Part shown: piece by piece, positions 1 to 8,681 of the stretch
Layout of the letters: the number at the start of each line of letters is the position of its first letter
Position numbering within the stretch: the stretch's first letter is position 1
Source of the DNA: Archangium sp.
GTDB taxonomy: Bacteria > Myxococcota > Myxococcia > Myxococcales > Myxococcaceae
Direction: 5' to 3'
NCBI GenBank assembly: GCA_022843845.1
Contig: JALHMW010000004.1
Span: 186,001-250,000 of the forward strand
DNA: 64,000 bases
Program-made: the position numbers and the translations under genes
Notes under the pieces: generated by a model
What the model was told of the DNA's origin: nothing
Database searches by the model: none
Seen by the model: the letters and a program-made list of their open reading frames with translations, nothing else

Positions 1-96
1 CGACTCGATGCCGTTGTTCACCGCGTCGCTCTTCTTGCCGCACTTCGAGCAGCCCGCGAGCGCCAGCAGCACCAACAGCCCCAGCCGCTTCGTCAT
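1..96 (-). CDS. Lipoprotein, N-terminal fragment cut by window edge
   Basis: The first 32 residues are visible. They begin Met-Thr-Lys-Arg, followed by a Leu-rich core and the lipobox LALAGC, so this is an exported lipoprotein with the acylated Cys near residue 16. The mature part begins SKCGKKSD. The ATG overlaps the stop codon of the upstream gene as ATGA, so it is very probably translationally coupled to the PspA-containing operon that precedes it. The function cannot be told because the rest lies outside the window. Confidence 0.75.
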   Translation of the reverse strand, partial: MTKRLGLLVLLALAGCSKCGKKSDAVNNGIES

Positions 97-914
97 GAGC
101 GCACCTTCACCGACGACGAGCCGGGCACCGACGAGAGCTCCTCGGTGACGACCATGAACGACTCCATGTCGCGCACGGTCTCTTCGGTGGCGGCGACCTC
201 GGCCGACAGCGCGTCGAGCTGACGCGTGACGACCTGCGGGTCTCGAATCGCGATGGACTGCTCGTGAGTCAGACGCAAGAGATCCTCGATGCTCGCAAGT
301 TGGTGGCTCACCACTTCCCGGCTCTCTTCGGCCTGTACGAAGCGGGCCAGGCGTTTCTTCAGGATGTCGACGCGCCGGCTCTTCACCTCTTTGAGCCGCT
401 CGTTCTTCTCGCCGTCGACCTCGGCCACCAACTCCGACAGCTCGCGCTCGACGGATTGCCGGTCAGCAGCATTCAAGAACTTCCGGTAGCTGTTGAGCGT
501 GGTGACGAGCCGCAGAAACGAGGTGAGCAGCGTGTCGAGCCTCGACTCGCTCGAGGCCTGGAGCACGCCGCCGCCCGGCAGCTTGCCGTACTCGTCGAGG
601 ATGCGGCCCTTGAGCGCGCGCAGCTGCTCGTAGTGTTCGCGCTGGCTTGGGGCGAGCTCGGCCAACAACGCCTGCTCCTCCTCGGGGCTCGCGACCTCGG
701 CAGACGTCTGCGCCTCGGAGTTCGCGCGCACCGCCCGGCGGAACGAGGGAATCGTCGACAGGAAGGCGAGGTACGCGGCCGACGCTCCGCCGGCAGCGAT
801 GACCGGCGTCCAATCACCGATGATGACGGACGCGGCTGCGCCGGCCGCCAGCGCGAACAGGTTGGCCGGCATCAGGAGCGCGGCTCTCAGGTAGTTGGGC
901 TTTGGTTTCTTCAC
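93..914 (-). CDS. Coiled-coil membrane protein of the pspA operon
   Basis: 273 residues, start GTG overlapping the previous stop (GTGA). The N-terminus carries two hydrophobic stretches (about residues 10-30 and 33-52). The rest is a charged, helix-rich domain with long heptad-like segments (about 60-260), probably cytoplasmic. No enzyme motif was seen. The gene sits third in the run pspA - binding-protein-like gene - this gene - lipoprotein, with overlapping ends, so the four products probably act together at the inner membrane. Family not recognised; the membrane topology is inferred from hydrophobicity only. Confidence 0.8.
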   Translation of the reverse strand: MKKPKPNYLRAALLMPANLFALAAGAAASVIIGDWTPVIAAGGASAAYLAFLSTIPSFRRAVRANSEAQTSAEVASPEEEQALLAELAPSQREHYEQLRALKGRILDEYGKLPGGGVLQASSESRLDTLLTSFLRLVTTLNSYRKFLNAADRQSVERELSELVAEVDGEKNERLKEVKSRRVDILKKRLARFVQAEESREVVSHQLASIEDLLRLTHEQSIAIRDPQVVTRQLDALSAEVAATEETVRDMESFMVVTEELSSVPGSSSVKVRS

Positions 915-2050
915 GGGCGCTGCGTTGCTGAAACGTACTTCAGGGCCCCCAGGTCCGCAGTCTCTTCGGCAGTCGGCACGACCGAAGGGCCAGTGAGCTT
1001 CGACGAGAGCGCTACGGCCGACTGGTACAGCTCGGAGTAGGTGACGGGCGCCTCCCCCGTCAGACCGAAGAACGCGAGGTTCTCTTTCGTGCTGGCCGGC
1101 GGCGCGGCCTCGATGGCCTCGGTCGGGTCGCCCAGCTCCGGCGCGAAGGCGCCTAACGCGCGAGCCGCCGCTTCCGGCGCCTTCACGACCTGTCCGCTCG
1201 CGTCGAGCGCCCCTCGAATGAGCCGGCGCACGGCGTCGGGGTACCGGGCGGCGAACTCTCCACGCGCGACGAGCACCGTCGCCAGCAGGTGGGGCGCGTC
1301 GGCCGTCGTCGACACCAGCGAACCGCCGAGCTCTCGAACCATGGGGTGCACGTCACCCACGAACCCCGCGGCGACGTCGGCCTTCCCGGCCTTCAGCGCC
1401 GCTCCGGCCTCGAGCGCCGAATCCAGCGGGACCCAGGTCACGTCTCGCATCGACAGGCCCGCGCGCGAGAGCACCCAAAGGGTGAAGTAGTGGCCGGGAC
1501 TCCTGGGCTCGGTCGCGACTCGTTTTCCTGCCAGCTGCGACGGCGACAGCGTTCCACTGCGCGTGCCCAGCACGTCCTGCCCGCGGCTGCGGCCCAGCAG
1601 CATCACCGTGCGCGGCGCGGCGTCTCGCAGCGGCCCCGCCGACATGCCCAGCGTCGACACCGACAAGGCCGCGAGATCGACGCCGCCGTTCTCGGCGCCC
1701 TTCACCAGCGCGCGCCGGAGCGCGTCTTCAGAGTCGAAGCGCACCGTCTTCACGTCGAGGGCGTAGGCCGATCGAAAGAGCCCCGGGTGCGCGTCGTCTC
1801 CGGCGGCCAGGACGAGCGCCGCGACGGTGCCTCGTGGCACGACGCCAATCAGCACCGGCCGCGTGGGAATCGAGGCGACGTCGTCGACGGGCGCGGTGAC
1901 CCCAGCAGGAAAATCGCCGACCGCGAGCCTGATGGCGCGGCCCTGCACGCGGTCACGAACACGGTCGACGTAGCCGAGCCTCAGGGCCAGCAGGGCGCCG
2001 GCACCGAGGCTCGCGAACAACAGCGTGGCGATGAAGCGGCGGCCTCGCAT
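911..2050 (-). CDS. Membrane-anchored solute-binding-like protein
   Basis: 379 residues. A single N-terminal hydrophobic segment (about residues 7-24) without a clear lipobox suggests a membrane anchor or an uncleaved signal. The rest resembles type 2 periplasmic binding proteins of the NMT1/TauA kind: a GxxxxAxxLA-like start, a segment [15 protein letters not shown], then VDLAALS and [10 protein letters not shown] typical of ligand-cleft strands. No permease or ATPase gene lies beside it, so it may be a sensor or binding module rather than part of an ABC transporter. It starts 7 bases after pspA and overlaps the next gene by four bases. The family is assigned by reading motifs; the ligand is unknown. 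Confidence 0.7.
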   Translation of the reverse strand: MRGRRFIATLLFASLGAGALLALRLGYVDRVRDRVQGRAIRLAVGDFPAGVTAPVDDVASIPTRPVLIGVVPRGTVAALVLAAGDDAHPGLFRSAYALDVKTVRFDSEDALRRALVKGAENGGVDLAALSVSTLGMSAGPLRDAAPRTVMLLGRSRGQDVLGTRSGTLSPSQLAGKRVATEPRSPGHYFTLWVLSRAGLSMRDVTWVPLDSALEAGAALKAGKADVAAGFVGDVHPMVRELGGSLVSTTADAPHLLATVLVARGEFAARYPDAVRRLIRGALDASGQVVKAPEAAARALGAFAPELGDPTEAIEAAPPASTKENLAFFGLTGEAPVTYSELYQSAVALSSKLTGPSVVPTAEETADLGALKYVSATQRP

Positions 2051-2057
2051 CAGACCG

Positions 2058-2792
2058 TCACTTCACCTCGACCTTCTTGCCGATGGTCTTCTCGTTTCCC
2101 GCAGAGACGTCCGAGACGGGGGCAGGGCTGTCGAGGCCCATCTCCATCTTGAACTGCTTGACCAGCTCCGAGGCCTGCAGCTGCTCGGCCTCTTCTTCGA
2201 TCTTGATGCGCTCGTGATCGACCGACTCGAGCGCCATCTGCATGCGCGCCTCGTTGACGGCGGTCTGCTCCTCGACCTTGCGGAGCATCTCGTCGTGGGT
2301 CGCGTCGATGCCCGCCACCTCGAACGACTCCATGGCGTCGGCGACCTTCGCCTGCCACTTCGCCCGGCGCGCGTCGCGAATGGCCGACATGGCCTCGGCG
2401 GTCTTCTTGTCCTTCTCGCGCATGAACGCCTTCTTCACGTTCAAGGCCTTGTCGTAGGCGGCGCGCGCGGTCTGCAGCTGCGCGTCGTTACGGGCCAGGG
2501 CGCTGCGCTCCATCTGCAGGCGCGTCGCGTACTGCGCGGCGAGATCGTCGCGGCCACCAGAGATCGCGGCCTTCACCTTGGCGGTGAGATCACCGACCTC
2601 GGTCTTGTACTTCGCGTTCTCTTTCTCGAGCAGCGTCACGTTCGCTCGCACCATCGCGATCGACTCGTTCATCTTGGGCACCTGATCGTTCAGGTCCCTG
2701 ATGTTCTGCTCGAGGATCAGCTCTGGGTCTTCGATGGTGCTGACGAAAAACCCGACGAAGCTTCGCATCGCCCGCTTGAAGCGTTGCCACAT
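2058..2792 (-). CDS. pspA: PspA/IM30 family protein
   Basis: 244 residues beginning [19 protein letters not shown], the amphipathic N-terminal helix expected of PspA/Vipp1 proteins. The next segment, about [17 protein letters not shown], is the family hallmark, followed by a long helical coiled coil to about residue 220. PspA proteins bind stressed inner membranes and form ESCRT-III-like polymers. Here the gene leads an operon with a binding-protein-like gene and two membrane proteins. No pspF, pspB or pspC is visible, so this is not the enterobacterial psp arrangement. Confidence 0.93.
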   Translation of the reverse strand: MWQRFKRAMRSFVGFFVSTIEDPELILEQNIRDLNDQVPKMNESIAMVRANVTLLEKENAKYKTEVGDLTAKVKAAISGGRDDLAAQYATRLQMERSALARNDAQLQTARAAYDKALNVKKAFMREKDKKTAEAMSAIRDARRAKWQAKVADAMESFEVAGIDATHDEMLRKVEEQTAVNEARMQMALESVDHERIKIEEEAEQLQASELVKQFKMEMGLDSPAPVSDVSAGNEKTIGKKVEVK

Positions 2793-2814
2793 GATGGCTC
2801 GATCTCCCTGATCT

Positions 2815-2835
2815 GTCGGGTGTGAAGGACCCGAC
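2815..2835 (-). other. Inverted repeat in the pspA leader
   Basis: Arms GTCGGGT and ACCCGAC separated by seven bases, about 23 bases upstream of the pspA start. It could be a small leader hairpin or an operator. No T-run follows, so it is not a good terminator. The role is guesswork. Confidence 0.3.
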
Positions 2836-2971
2836 CGTGCCCGATACTGTACAGCCCTTCGTTCAACACGTCTCGCGCCGGAGTGTGATTGCGTACTGAC
2901 GGCTCGAGAGTGCGAACAACCCGACCCGCGCGTCCGTTCCCGGAACGTGAAAGCGCGCGAAGTTGGGCAGG

Positions 2972-4984
2972 TTACTGGGCGTTGAGGGGCCGATCGTTGG
3001 GGCTGCCGGCGCGCAGCTTCGGCCCGAGCGGAGCGCTGCCCCAGGCGACGCCATCGACCCCGCCGCGGTTGATGACGAAGTCGACCTTGTAGTCACCAGG
3101 CGGCACGCGGAGCCGGTAGTTCGGCCCACCGCCGCTGAAGCCCCAGTTGTACATGCGCCCATCGAAGCGCTCGAGGCGCAGGCCGACCTCGTCGCCACCG
3201 ATGAGCTTCTGCACCACCTGGCCGCCGACGCGGATCGGCCCCGTCACCAGCACCGTGTTGTAGTTGATGTCGTCGTTGACCGAGGCCGCCTGCTCGATGA
3301 GCAGCTGCGTCGCCGTCAGCCGGAAGCCCGCCGCGTACTCGGGGTACACGTCGCGATCGATGACGAAGAAGATGTCGTAGTTGCCGATCGGCAGGCGAAT
3401 GCGGAACTGGCCGTCTTCGGCGGTGACGACCTTCTTGAGGAAGAAGCTGTTGCGGTACTCGGGCGCGCGGTTGGCGAAGTAGAACGTGCCCACGGGAATA
3501 CCAGGCGGCGGCGGCTTGCCGTCGATGTACACGCGGCCGCTGTAGTAGCCGGTCTTGATGTCGATCGGCATGCGCGTCGGGCCCTGCACCTGCTTGAAGC
3601 GGTCGACGACGTACCAGCCCGTGACCAGATCGTCGCCGAACTCGTCGGAGAGCTGCAGCACGGTGAAGTAGTTGCCCGCGAACGCGCGCAGGTTGAACGA
3701 CGCGGAGTCGAGCGGCACCTGGTACTCGAGGAAGCTGTCGTTGTTCGCCGTGCCGGCGAAGCCGTACATGAACATGTTCCAGTTGAAGTTGAGCTTCGGC
3801 TGCACCGGCACGCCGTCGATGCTGATGCTGCCTTCGATGAACTCGGTGCCCAGGTTGGCGGTCAGCCGCTGGTCGGCGCGAAGATCCAGGGCGCCCGCGA
3901 GCGACACGTTCGAGATCTCGGCGGGGTAGTTCTTGTCGGGCGTGCCCACGAAGCTCAGGGTGATGCCGTACTCACCGCGGGGCACCATGCCGGTGATGGT
4001 GCGGTAGCCACCCTCGTGGTGCGTCAGCACGGTCGCCTCGCGCTCACCGGGGATCGTGTAGTTCAGCGAGAAGTCGGTGCCGGCGCGGCGGTCGGGGAGC
4101 GGGCGCCCGTCCATGAGAATCTCACCCTCGAGCGTGGCCGTGGGGATGACGAGGTCGAGCGCCTGATCGCGGTCGAAGGTGAGCTGGGTCGGCACAGCCA
4201 TGTAGCGGCGCAGTTCGGTTCCGTAGAGCGCTGCCGGTGGCGAGTTGAGGAAGACCGCGAACTGCCCTTCGAGCAGCTTCAGCTCGTACGAGCCGGCCTG
4301 GCTCTGCGTGCTGACCCGCTGCGCTGCGGCAAAACCCAGGCGCGAGGCGCCGTACACCTCGAGGCCGGTGTCATTTGGCGTTCGGGTCTGCGTGAAGGGC
4401 AGCCCCCCGAACAACGCGGCGCCAGCCAGAATGTGCGTGCGCCCCTCGAGCCGTCGCGTCTGATCGGTGCGCAGGTCGAGCCGGCCGTAGTCGATCTGCC
4501 CCTCGTGCGTCGCGAACACGCCCGCGGGCTGGTAGTAGAAGAGGTCGTAGTTGCTGCGGAGCACCTTCACGTCGTACTGGCCCGTGGCAGGGAGCACGCG
4601 CTCGTACTCGGAGCGCACGTCCGACCCCTTGAACTCGAGCTTGAAGCCGGCTGCGGGCCGAGCATCGAGGAGCGCCTGACCCGAGACGACCCTCAACGAG
4701 GCGCAGAGGCCAAAGACGATCGAGCCGTCAGGCGTCTCTTCCACCCCGCCGTCGACGAAGACGACCCGGCCAAACGACTCCGGCGGGCACGGCTCCCCAG
4801 CAACCCACTCTTCTTCGGCTGCGCCACCATCGACCACGGGAATGACCGGACGGCCTCCGTCGGGGCGTGGCACGAAGACCTCGGTCGTCGGCTCAGGCGC
4901 CAGTGTGCTGGCCGGCGGCGGACAGCCAAGAATCAGCAGCGCCGCTGACACGACGGCCACCATCGGGCTCGACGAACGGTTCAC
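2972..4984 (-). CDS. Large lipoprotein with repeated beta-sandwich modules
   Basis: 670 residues. I chose the GTG start at 4984 because GGGAG lies 12 bases upstream and it gives a lipoprotein signal with an Arg: MNRSSSP, then MVAVVSAALLILGC; an ATG at 4963 is the alternative. After a Pro-Thr linker the protein consists of repeated modules of the type 'VxGxIxxDGxPLP ... G.Y.V', for example LEGEILMDGRPLPDRRAG and YSGRVYIDGKPPPPG. These resemble carboxypeptidase-regulatory-like or transthyretin-like beta sandwiches. Likely a cell-surface protein; function unknown. The open frame extends to 5653 only because it shadows the next gene. Confidence 0.8.
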   Translation of the reverse strand: MNRSSSPMVAVVSAALLILGCPPPASTLAPEPTTEVFVPRPDGGRPVIPVVDGGAAEEEWVAGEPCPPESFGRVVFVDGGVEETPDGSIVFGLCASLRVVSGQALLDARPAAGFKLEFKGSDVRSEYERVLPATGQYDVKVLRSNYDLFYYQPAGVFATHEGQIDYGRLDLRTDQTRRLEGRTHILAGAALFGGLPFTQTRTPNDTGLEVYGASRLGFAAAQRVSTQSQAGSYELKLLEGQFAVFLNSPPAALYGTELRRYMAVPTQLTFDRDQALDLVIPTATLEGEILMDGRPLPDRRAGTDFSLNYTIPGEREATVLTHHEGGYRTITGMVPRGEYGITLSFVGTPDKNYPAEISNVSLAGALDLRADQRLTANLGTEFIEGSISIDGVPVQPKLNFNWNMFMYGFAGTANNDSFLEYQVPLDSASFNLRAFAGNYFTVLQLSDEFGDDLVTGWYVVDRFKQVQGPTRMPIDIKTGYYSGRVYIDGKPPPPGIPVGTFYFANRAPEYRNSFFLKKVVTAEDGQFRIRLPIGNYDIFFVIDRDVYPEYAAGFRLTATQLLIEQAASVNDDINYNTVLVTGPIRVGGQVVQKLIGGDEVGLRLERFDGRMYNWGFSGGGPNYRLRVPPGDYKVDFVINRGGVDGVAWGSAPLGPKLRAGSPNDRPLNAQ

Positions 4985-5151
4985 CACGGTTGCTGCTCCC
5001 GGACAGGTGGAGGAAAGGCCCCCACATGTGCTCGCGCGATCAAGCAAACGCAACGCCATCGCGCAAGTCTCGATGCTTCCTGAAGAATTCTCGCGCAGCG
5101 AGAACGGGGGCGCGCCAGCCGACACAAAAATACCGCCGCACTTCTCGCGGT

Positions 5152-6495
5152 TTACTCGATCGTGGCCAACAGCCGGGTGGCGTGGCTGACGGCGTTGGCG
5201 CGCACGGTCCGGGCGTTCAAGGTCGTCGGGAGCCGATCGCGGAGGACCACCTGCCCGTCGATGATGACGTGACGCACGTCGCGCGACTGGGCCGAGTACA
5301 CGATGGTCGCGACGGGATCGTTCGACACCGGCGTCAGATGGGCTCCCGAGACGTCGACGAAGGTGAGATCGGCCTTCTTGCCCGGCTCGATGGAGCCGAT
5401 CTCGCCCTCGAGCCCCAGCGCCCGGGCGCCGTTGATGGTGGCGAGCTCGAGCACCTTCATCGCCGAGAAGCCGGTGGGCCCGACGCGCGGCAGGTGAATG
5501 AGCGCCGCGAGCCGCAGCTCGTGGAAGATGTCGAGGGTGTTGTTGCAGGGCGCGCCATCGGCGCCGAGGCCCACGGTAATGCCCTGCTCCACCAGCTCGG
5601 GGATCTTCGCCACGCCTGAGGCGAGCTTGAAGTTCGCGCTCGGGCAGTGACACACGCAGGTGCGCGTCTCGCGAAGCAGACGCTGCTCCGCGGCCGTCAC
5701 CCAGACGCAGTGCGCGAGCGTCGTCTGGGGCCCGAGCAGCCCGAGCGAGTGGAAGTAGGCGACGTTGTCGAGGCCGGTCTTCTCACGCACCAGATCGCAC
5801 TCGGTCGGGTTCTCGCTCGCGTGGGTGTGCACCCGCACGCCGCGGGCCTTCGCGAGCTCGCCCACCGTGCGCATCAGCTCCTCGGTGCACGAGAGCACGA
5901 AGCGCGGCGCGAAGGCGTAGGTGAGGCGGCCGTTCTCGGCGCCGTTCCACCGCTCGAGCAGACGAACGCTCTCCTCCAGGCTGGCCTTCGTCGTCTCCCG
6001 CAGCCCCGCAGGCACGCCCTGCCCCGCGTCCATCATGCACTTGCCGCCGACGAGCCGAATGCCAGCGTCGCGTGCCGACTCGAAGACGCTGTCGTAGTGA
6101 CGCACCGAGCCCATGTCGAGGCAGGCCGTGGCGCCCGAGGTGATGAGCTCGAGGAAGGTGAGGTCGGCCGAGGCGCGCATCGACGCGGCGTCGTGCGCGG
6201 CCTCGAAGGGCCAGATGCGCTCACGGAGCCAGTCGAGCAGCTCGAGCCCGTCGGCGTGGTTGCGGCACAACGTCTGGCACGCGTGCAGGTGGGAGTGGAT
6301 GAGCCCGGGCAGCACCACCAGCCCCTTCGCGTCGATGACCCGCGTCGCGTGGCGTCGATGGGCTCGCGAGTGCGGGCCCACGGAGGCGATGCGATTGCCG
6401 TCGATGACGATGTCGGCGTCGCGAAGCACTTCGCGCGAGGCGTTCATGGTGACGACGGTGGCGTTCCGAATGAGCAGCTCCACGGCGGCCAGCAT
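5152..6495 (-). CDS. TRZ/ATZ-type amidohydrolase (nucleoside or related deaminase)
   Basis: 447 residues, a metal-dependent amidohydrolase. The first metal motif HSHLH is at about residues 67-71. HTHASEN, LAHCVW and GLGADGAPCNN supply the remaining His, Glu and Asp ligands. The C-terminal small beta domain contains IEPGKKADLTFVDVS. The length and motifs fit the group containing methylthioadenosine/S-adenosylhomocysteine deaminase, 5'-deoxyadenosine deaminase and chlorohydrolases such as AtzA and TrzN. The substrate cannot be fixed from sequence; a purine nucleoside deaminase is the most likely guess. It is transcribed away from the neighbouring winged-helix gene, with only 36 bases between the starts. 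Confidence 0.88.
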   Translation of the reverse strand: MLAAVELLIRNATVVTMNASREVLRDADIVIDGNRIASVGPHSRAHRRHATRVIDAKGLVVLPGLIHSHLHACQTLCRNHADGLELLDWLRERIWPFEAAHDAASMRASADLTFLELITSGATACLDMGSVRHYDSVFESARDAGIRLVGGKCMMDAGQGVPAGLRETTKASLEESVRLLERWNGAENGRLTYAFAPRFVLSCTEELMRTVGELAKARGVRVHTHASENPTECDLVREKTGLDNVAYFHSLGLLGPQTTLAHCVWVTAAEQRLLRETRTCVCHCPSANFKLASGVAKIPELVEQGITVGLGADGAPCNNTLDIFHELRLAALIHLPRVGPTGFSAMKVLELATINGARALGLEGEIGSIEPGKKADLTFVDVSGAHLTPVSNDPVATIVYSAQSRDVRHVIIDGQVVLRDRLPTTLNARTVRANAVSHATRLLATIE

Positions 6496-6531
6496 GTTGG
6501 CTCACGCCGCAGCAGAGGTACACTTTTCGCC

Positions 6532-6942
6532 GTGCTGACGCTTCGTGCCTTCACCTTTCTCATCGACCTGCCCGGCCAGCCGCCCGACTACATCCGGCCT
6601 CCGGGCGCGACCACGCCGCGGTACATCGAGCTCCTCGAGAACAACACCCACCTCGTCTACCCGGCGCTCGCGGTGTTGGTGCTGGTGCTCATCTCGCTCG
6701 GCATTCTTCAGGCGTGGCGCTCCGAGGACATGGACGGCCTGCAGAAGGCCGAGCTCAAGCGTTCGATCATCAACGAGCTGCGCCGCGAGGTGCACGGCAT
6801 GAGCGCCGACGCCATCTCGAAGGCCGTCGGCGTGCCATCCCTCAAGCTGTTGCGCATTCTCGAGGAGATGCAGAAGGACAACATCCTCGAGTCGCGCACC
6901 GACACGCGCCGGCTCACGACCTGGAAGATGAAGGGAATCTAG
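6532..6942 (+). CDS. Membrane-tethered winged-helix protein
   Basis: 136 residues from a GTG start, with AGAGG 14 bases upstream. A transmembrane helix (about residues 43-62, VYPALAVLVLVLISLGIL) follows a short N-terminal segment. After it comes a compact helical domain with MSADAISKAVGVPSLKLLRIL, which reads as a helix-turn-helix, and a wing-like end ESRTDTRRLTTWKMKGI. This could be a DNA-binding domain held at the membrane, or a protein-binding winged helix. It begins 36 bases from the divergent amidohydrolase gene, so it might regulate that gene. Family not recognised. Confidence 0.75.
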   Translation: MLTLRAFTFLIDLPGQPPDYIRPPGATTPRYIELLENNTHLVYPALAVLVLVLISLGILQAWRSEDMDGLQKAELKRSIINELRREVHGMSADAISKAVGVPSLKLLRILEEMQKDNILESRTDTRRLTTWKMKGI

Positions 6943-6948
6943 GCGTCG

Positions 6949-8676
6949 TCACTGCGCGATGGCGCGCAGATTCGAGATCACGCAGCTGCCCGTCGTCGGG
7001 TACGGACACGGCGCACCGTAGGGATCATCGGTCTCGAACACCGCGAACACCCGGTACGCCGTGCCGACCTGCGGCGCGACGATGCCACCATCTTGCTGGC
7101 CGAAGCCGATCTGCCCGAGCACGCGGGTGATCGGCTGCGACGGCGACGGCGTGCCGTTGAGCTGGGTGGGCAGCGGCGGCGGCGTCGACCACCAGAAGAA
7201 ACGACACGCGCCGCCAGCGCCGGGCAGGCACTCTTCGAACGGCTCGGTGCCAGTGCCGCCATCGGCGAGGAACGAGGCCTGCCAGATCTGCGCGGTGCGA
7301 ATCGTCAGCGGCGCGTCGCCGAGGTTCGACAGGCCGTTGTAGTTCTGCGTGACGCTGGTCACCTGGCCCGACAGGCTGATGTTGATGTCGGAAGGCACGC
7401 CGCGAGGGAGCAACGACTGCCCGTTCAGGATGACGACGAACGACTGCGGCAGGCGGTTGGTGCCCAGCGGCTCGTTCTGGCGGCTCCAGAAGATCTGCGC
7501 CTGGTCGGCGGCGTCGTCGCGGCACAGAGACGTCGGCCGGTACGTGACGGTGACGGGCGCGGTCTCCCACGGCTTCGGGTCGCTCACCTGGTTCGGCAGC
7601 CTCGCGGAGGGCACCATGAAGCGGCCCGCGTCTGCCGCCGGCGCGTTCGAGAACTGGAAGTCGATGCCCGTGCCCGCGTCGCAGCGCCCGCCCGCGAGCA
7701 GGTTCAGGTTGAACGAGTACGAGACCGGCGTGTTGCCCTCGTTGCGTACGTAGAGCCGGCCCGAGCGCGCCGAGGCGACCGTCCCCCCGTCACCAGTCTG
7801 GCAGCGAATGCCGCCGTCTTCGGGGAAGAGGCGGTTGTCGCAGAGCGAGCCGAACGGGAACTGCAGCGTCGTCGTCGTCCGGTCGGTGCACGCCTCCATC
7901 GCGGAGTCGTCGAAGCGGAAACACACCCGGGGCACGGCTTCGATCGCCTTGCCGCGAATCGTGACGCGGAGCGGGTCGAGCCCACCACCCAGCGTGATGT
8001 CGATGGTCGCCGAGAGGTCGCCCGTCATCATCGGCGCGAACTTGAGCGTCGCCTTCGCGCTCGAGCCGGCCGTGAGCATCGTCTGGAGCGGCGTCAGGCT
8101 GCCCGACAGGCCCGCCGGCATCGCGGGCGCGAGCGTCGCGGCCGTCACCTGCAGCTCGTTGGAGCCCGCGTTCGTCAACGTCACGTCGAGCGACCTGTCC
8201 TCGCCCACGTAGACCTCACCGAAGTCGAGCGTGCGAGGCATCACGGTCGCGACCGCTGCAATGCCGGTTCCGAACAGCGAGATCTGCACGGTCTGCCGCT
8301 GCGGGTCGTCCGTCTTGAGTGTCACGGTGCCCATCTCGCGCAGGTCGGGCTCGGTCGGCTTGAAGGTGAAGGCGAACATCAGCTCGCCGTTCTGCTCGAT
8401 GAGCGCCGGGAGCACCTCGCCGCTGGCGAACTTCGAGTTCGAGAACGTCGCCTCGCTGATGGTGAGCACCGCCGTGCCCGAGTTGCGAAGGCGAAGGCGC
8501 GCGGTCGAGGTGGTGTTGAGCTGCACCTGACCGAAGTCGATGGCGCCGCGCTCATTGCCCATCTCGTCGATCACCTGGATCGTTGGGAAGGTGCGCTTCA
8601 CCCGGTCGTCACAGGAGCACGCGGGCAGCACGACGACGAAGAGCGCCAGGAGCGCCGGGACGAGACGAGGGTTCAT
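6949..8676 (-). CDS. Lipoprotein with choice-of-anchor D-type Ig-like domains
   Basis: 575 residues from the ATG at 8676; a GTG at 8685 that overlaps the gpsA stop is also possible. The signal MNPRLVPALLALFVVVLPAC is a lipobox. Two Ig-like domains follow, marked by IDFGQVQLNTTSTARLRLRN and by LDFGEVYVGEDRSLDVTLTN, a pattern of ASPM/SPD-2/Hydin or choice-of-anchor D domains. The C-terminal half is beta-rich with paired Cys (for example CLPGAGGAC and CPYPTTGSC). Probably displayed on the outer membrane. It lies directly after gpsA on the same strand. Confidence 0.82.
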   Translation of the reverse strand: MNPRLVPALLALFVVVLPACSCDDRVKRTFPTIQVIDEMGNERGAIDFGQVQLNTTSTARLRLRNSGTAVLTISEATFSNSKFASGEVLPALIEQNGELMFAFTFKPTEPDLREMGTVTLKTDDPQRQTVQISLFGTGIAAVATVMPRTLDFGEVYVGEDRSLDVTLTNAGSNELQVTAATLAPAMPAGLSGSLTPLQTMLTAGSSAKATLKFAPMMTGDLSATIDITLGGGLDPLRVTIRGKAIEAVPRVCFRFDDSAMEACTDRTTTTLQFPFGSLCDNRLFPEDGGIRCQTGDGGTVASARSGRLYVRNEGNTPVSYSFNLNLLAGGRCDAGTGIDFQFSNAPAADAGRFMVPSARLPNQVSDPKPWETAPVTVTYRPTSLCRDDAADQAQIFWSRQNEPLGTNRLPQSFVVILNGQSLLPRGVPSDINISLSGQVTSVTQNYNGLSNLGDAPLTIRTAQIWQASFLADGGTGTEPFEECLPGAGGACRFFWWSTPPPLPTQLNGTPSPSQPITRVLGQIGFGQQDGGIVAPQVGTAYRVFAVFETDDPYGAPCPYPTTGSCVISNLRAIAQ

Positions 8677-8681
8677 GTTTT

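Noticed and set aside
2963-4948. 661-residue open frame on the plus strand
   Set aside because: It lies opposite the 670-residue lipoprotein gene and reads as low-complexity Arg/Ala/Val-rich sequence, a GC-bias shadow.
4985-5653. Extension of the lipoprotein frame upstream of 4984
   Set aside because: It overlaps the amidohydrolase coding region and the 5'-most residues are Arg-rich shadow sequence; a good start with a ribosome site is at 4984.
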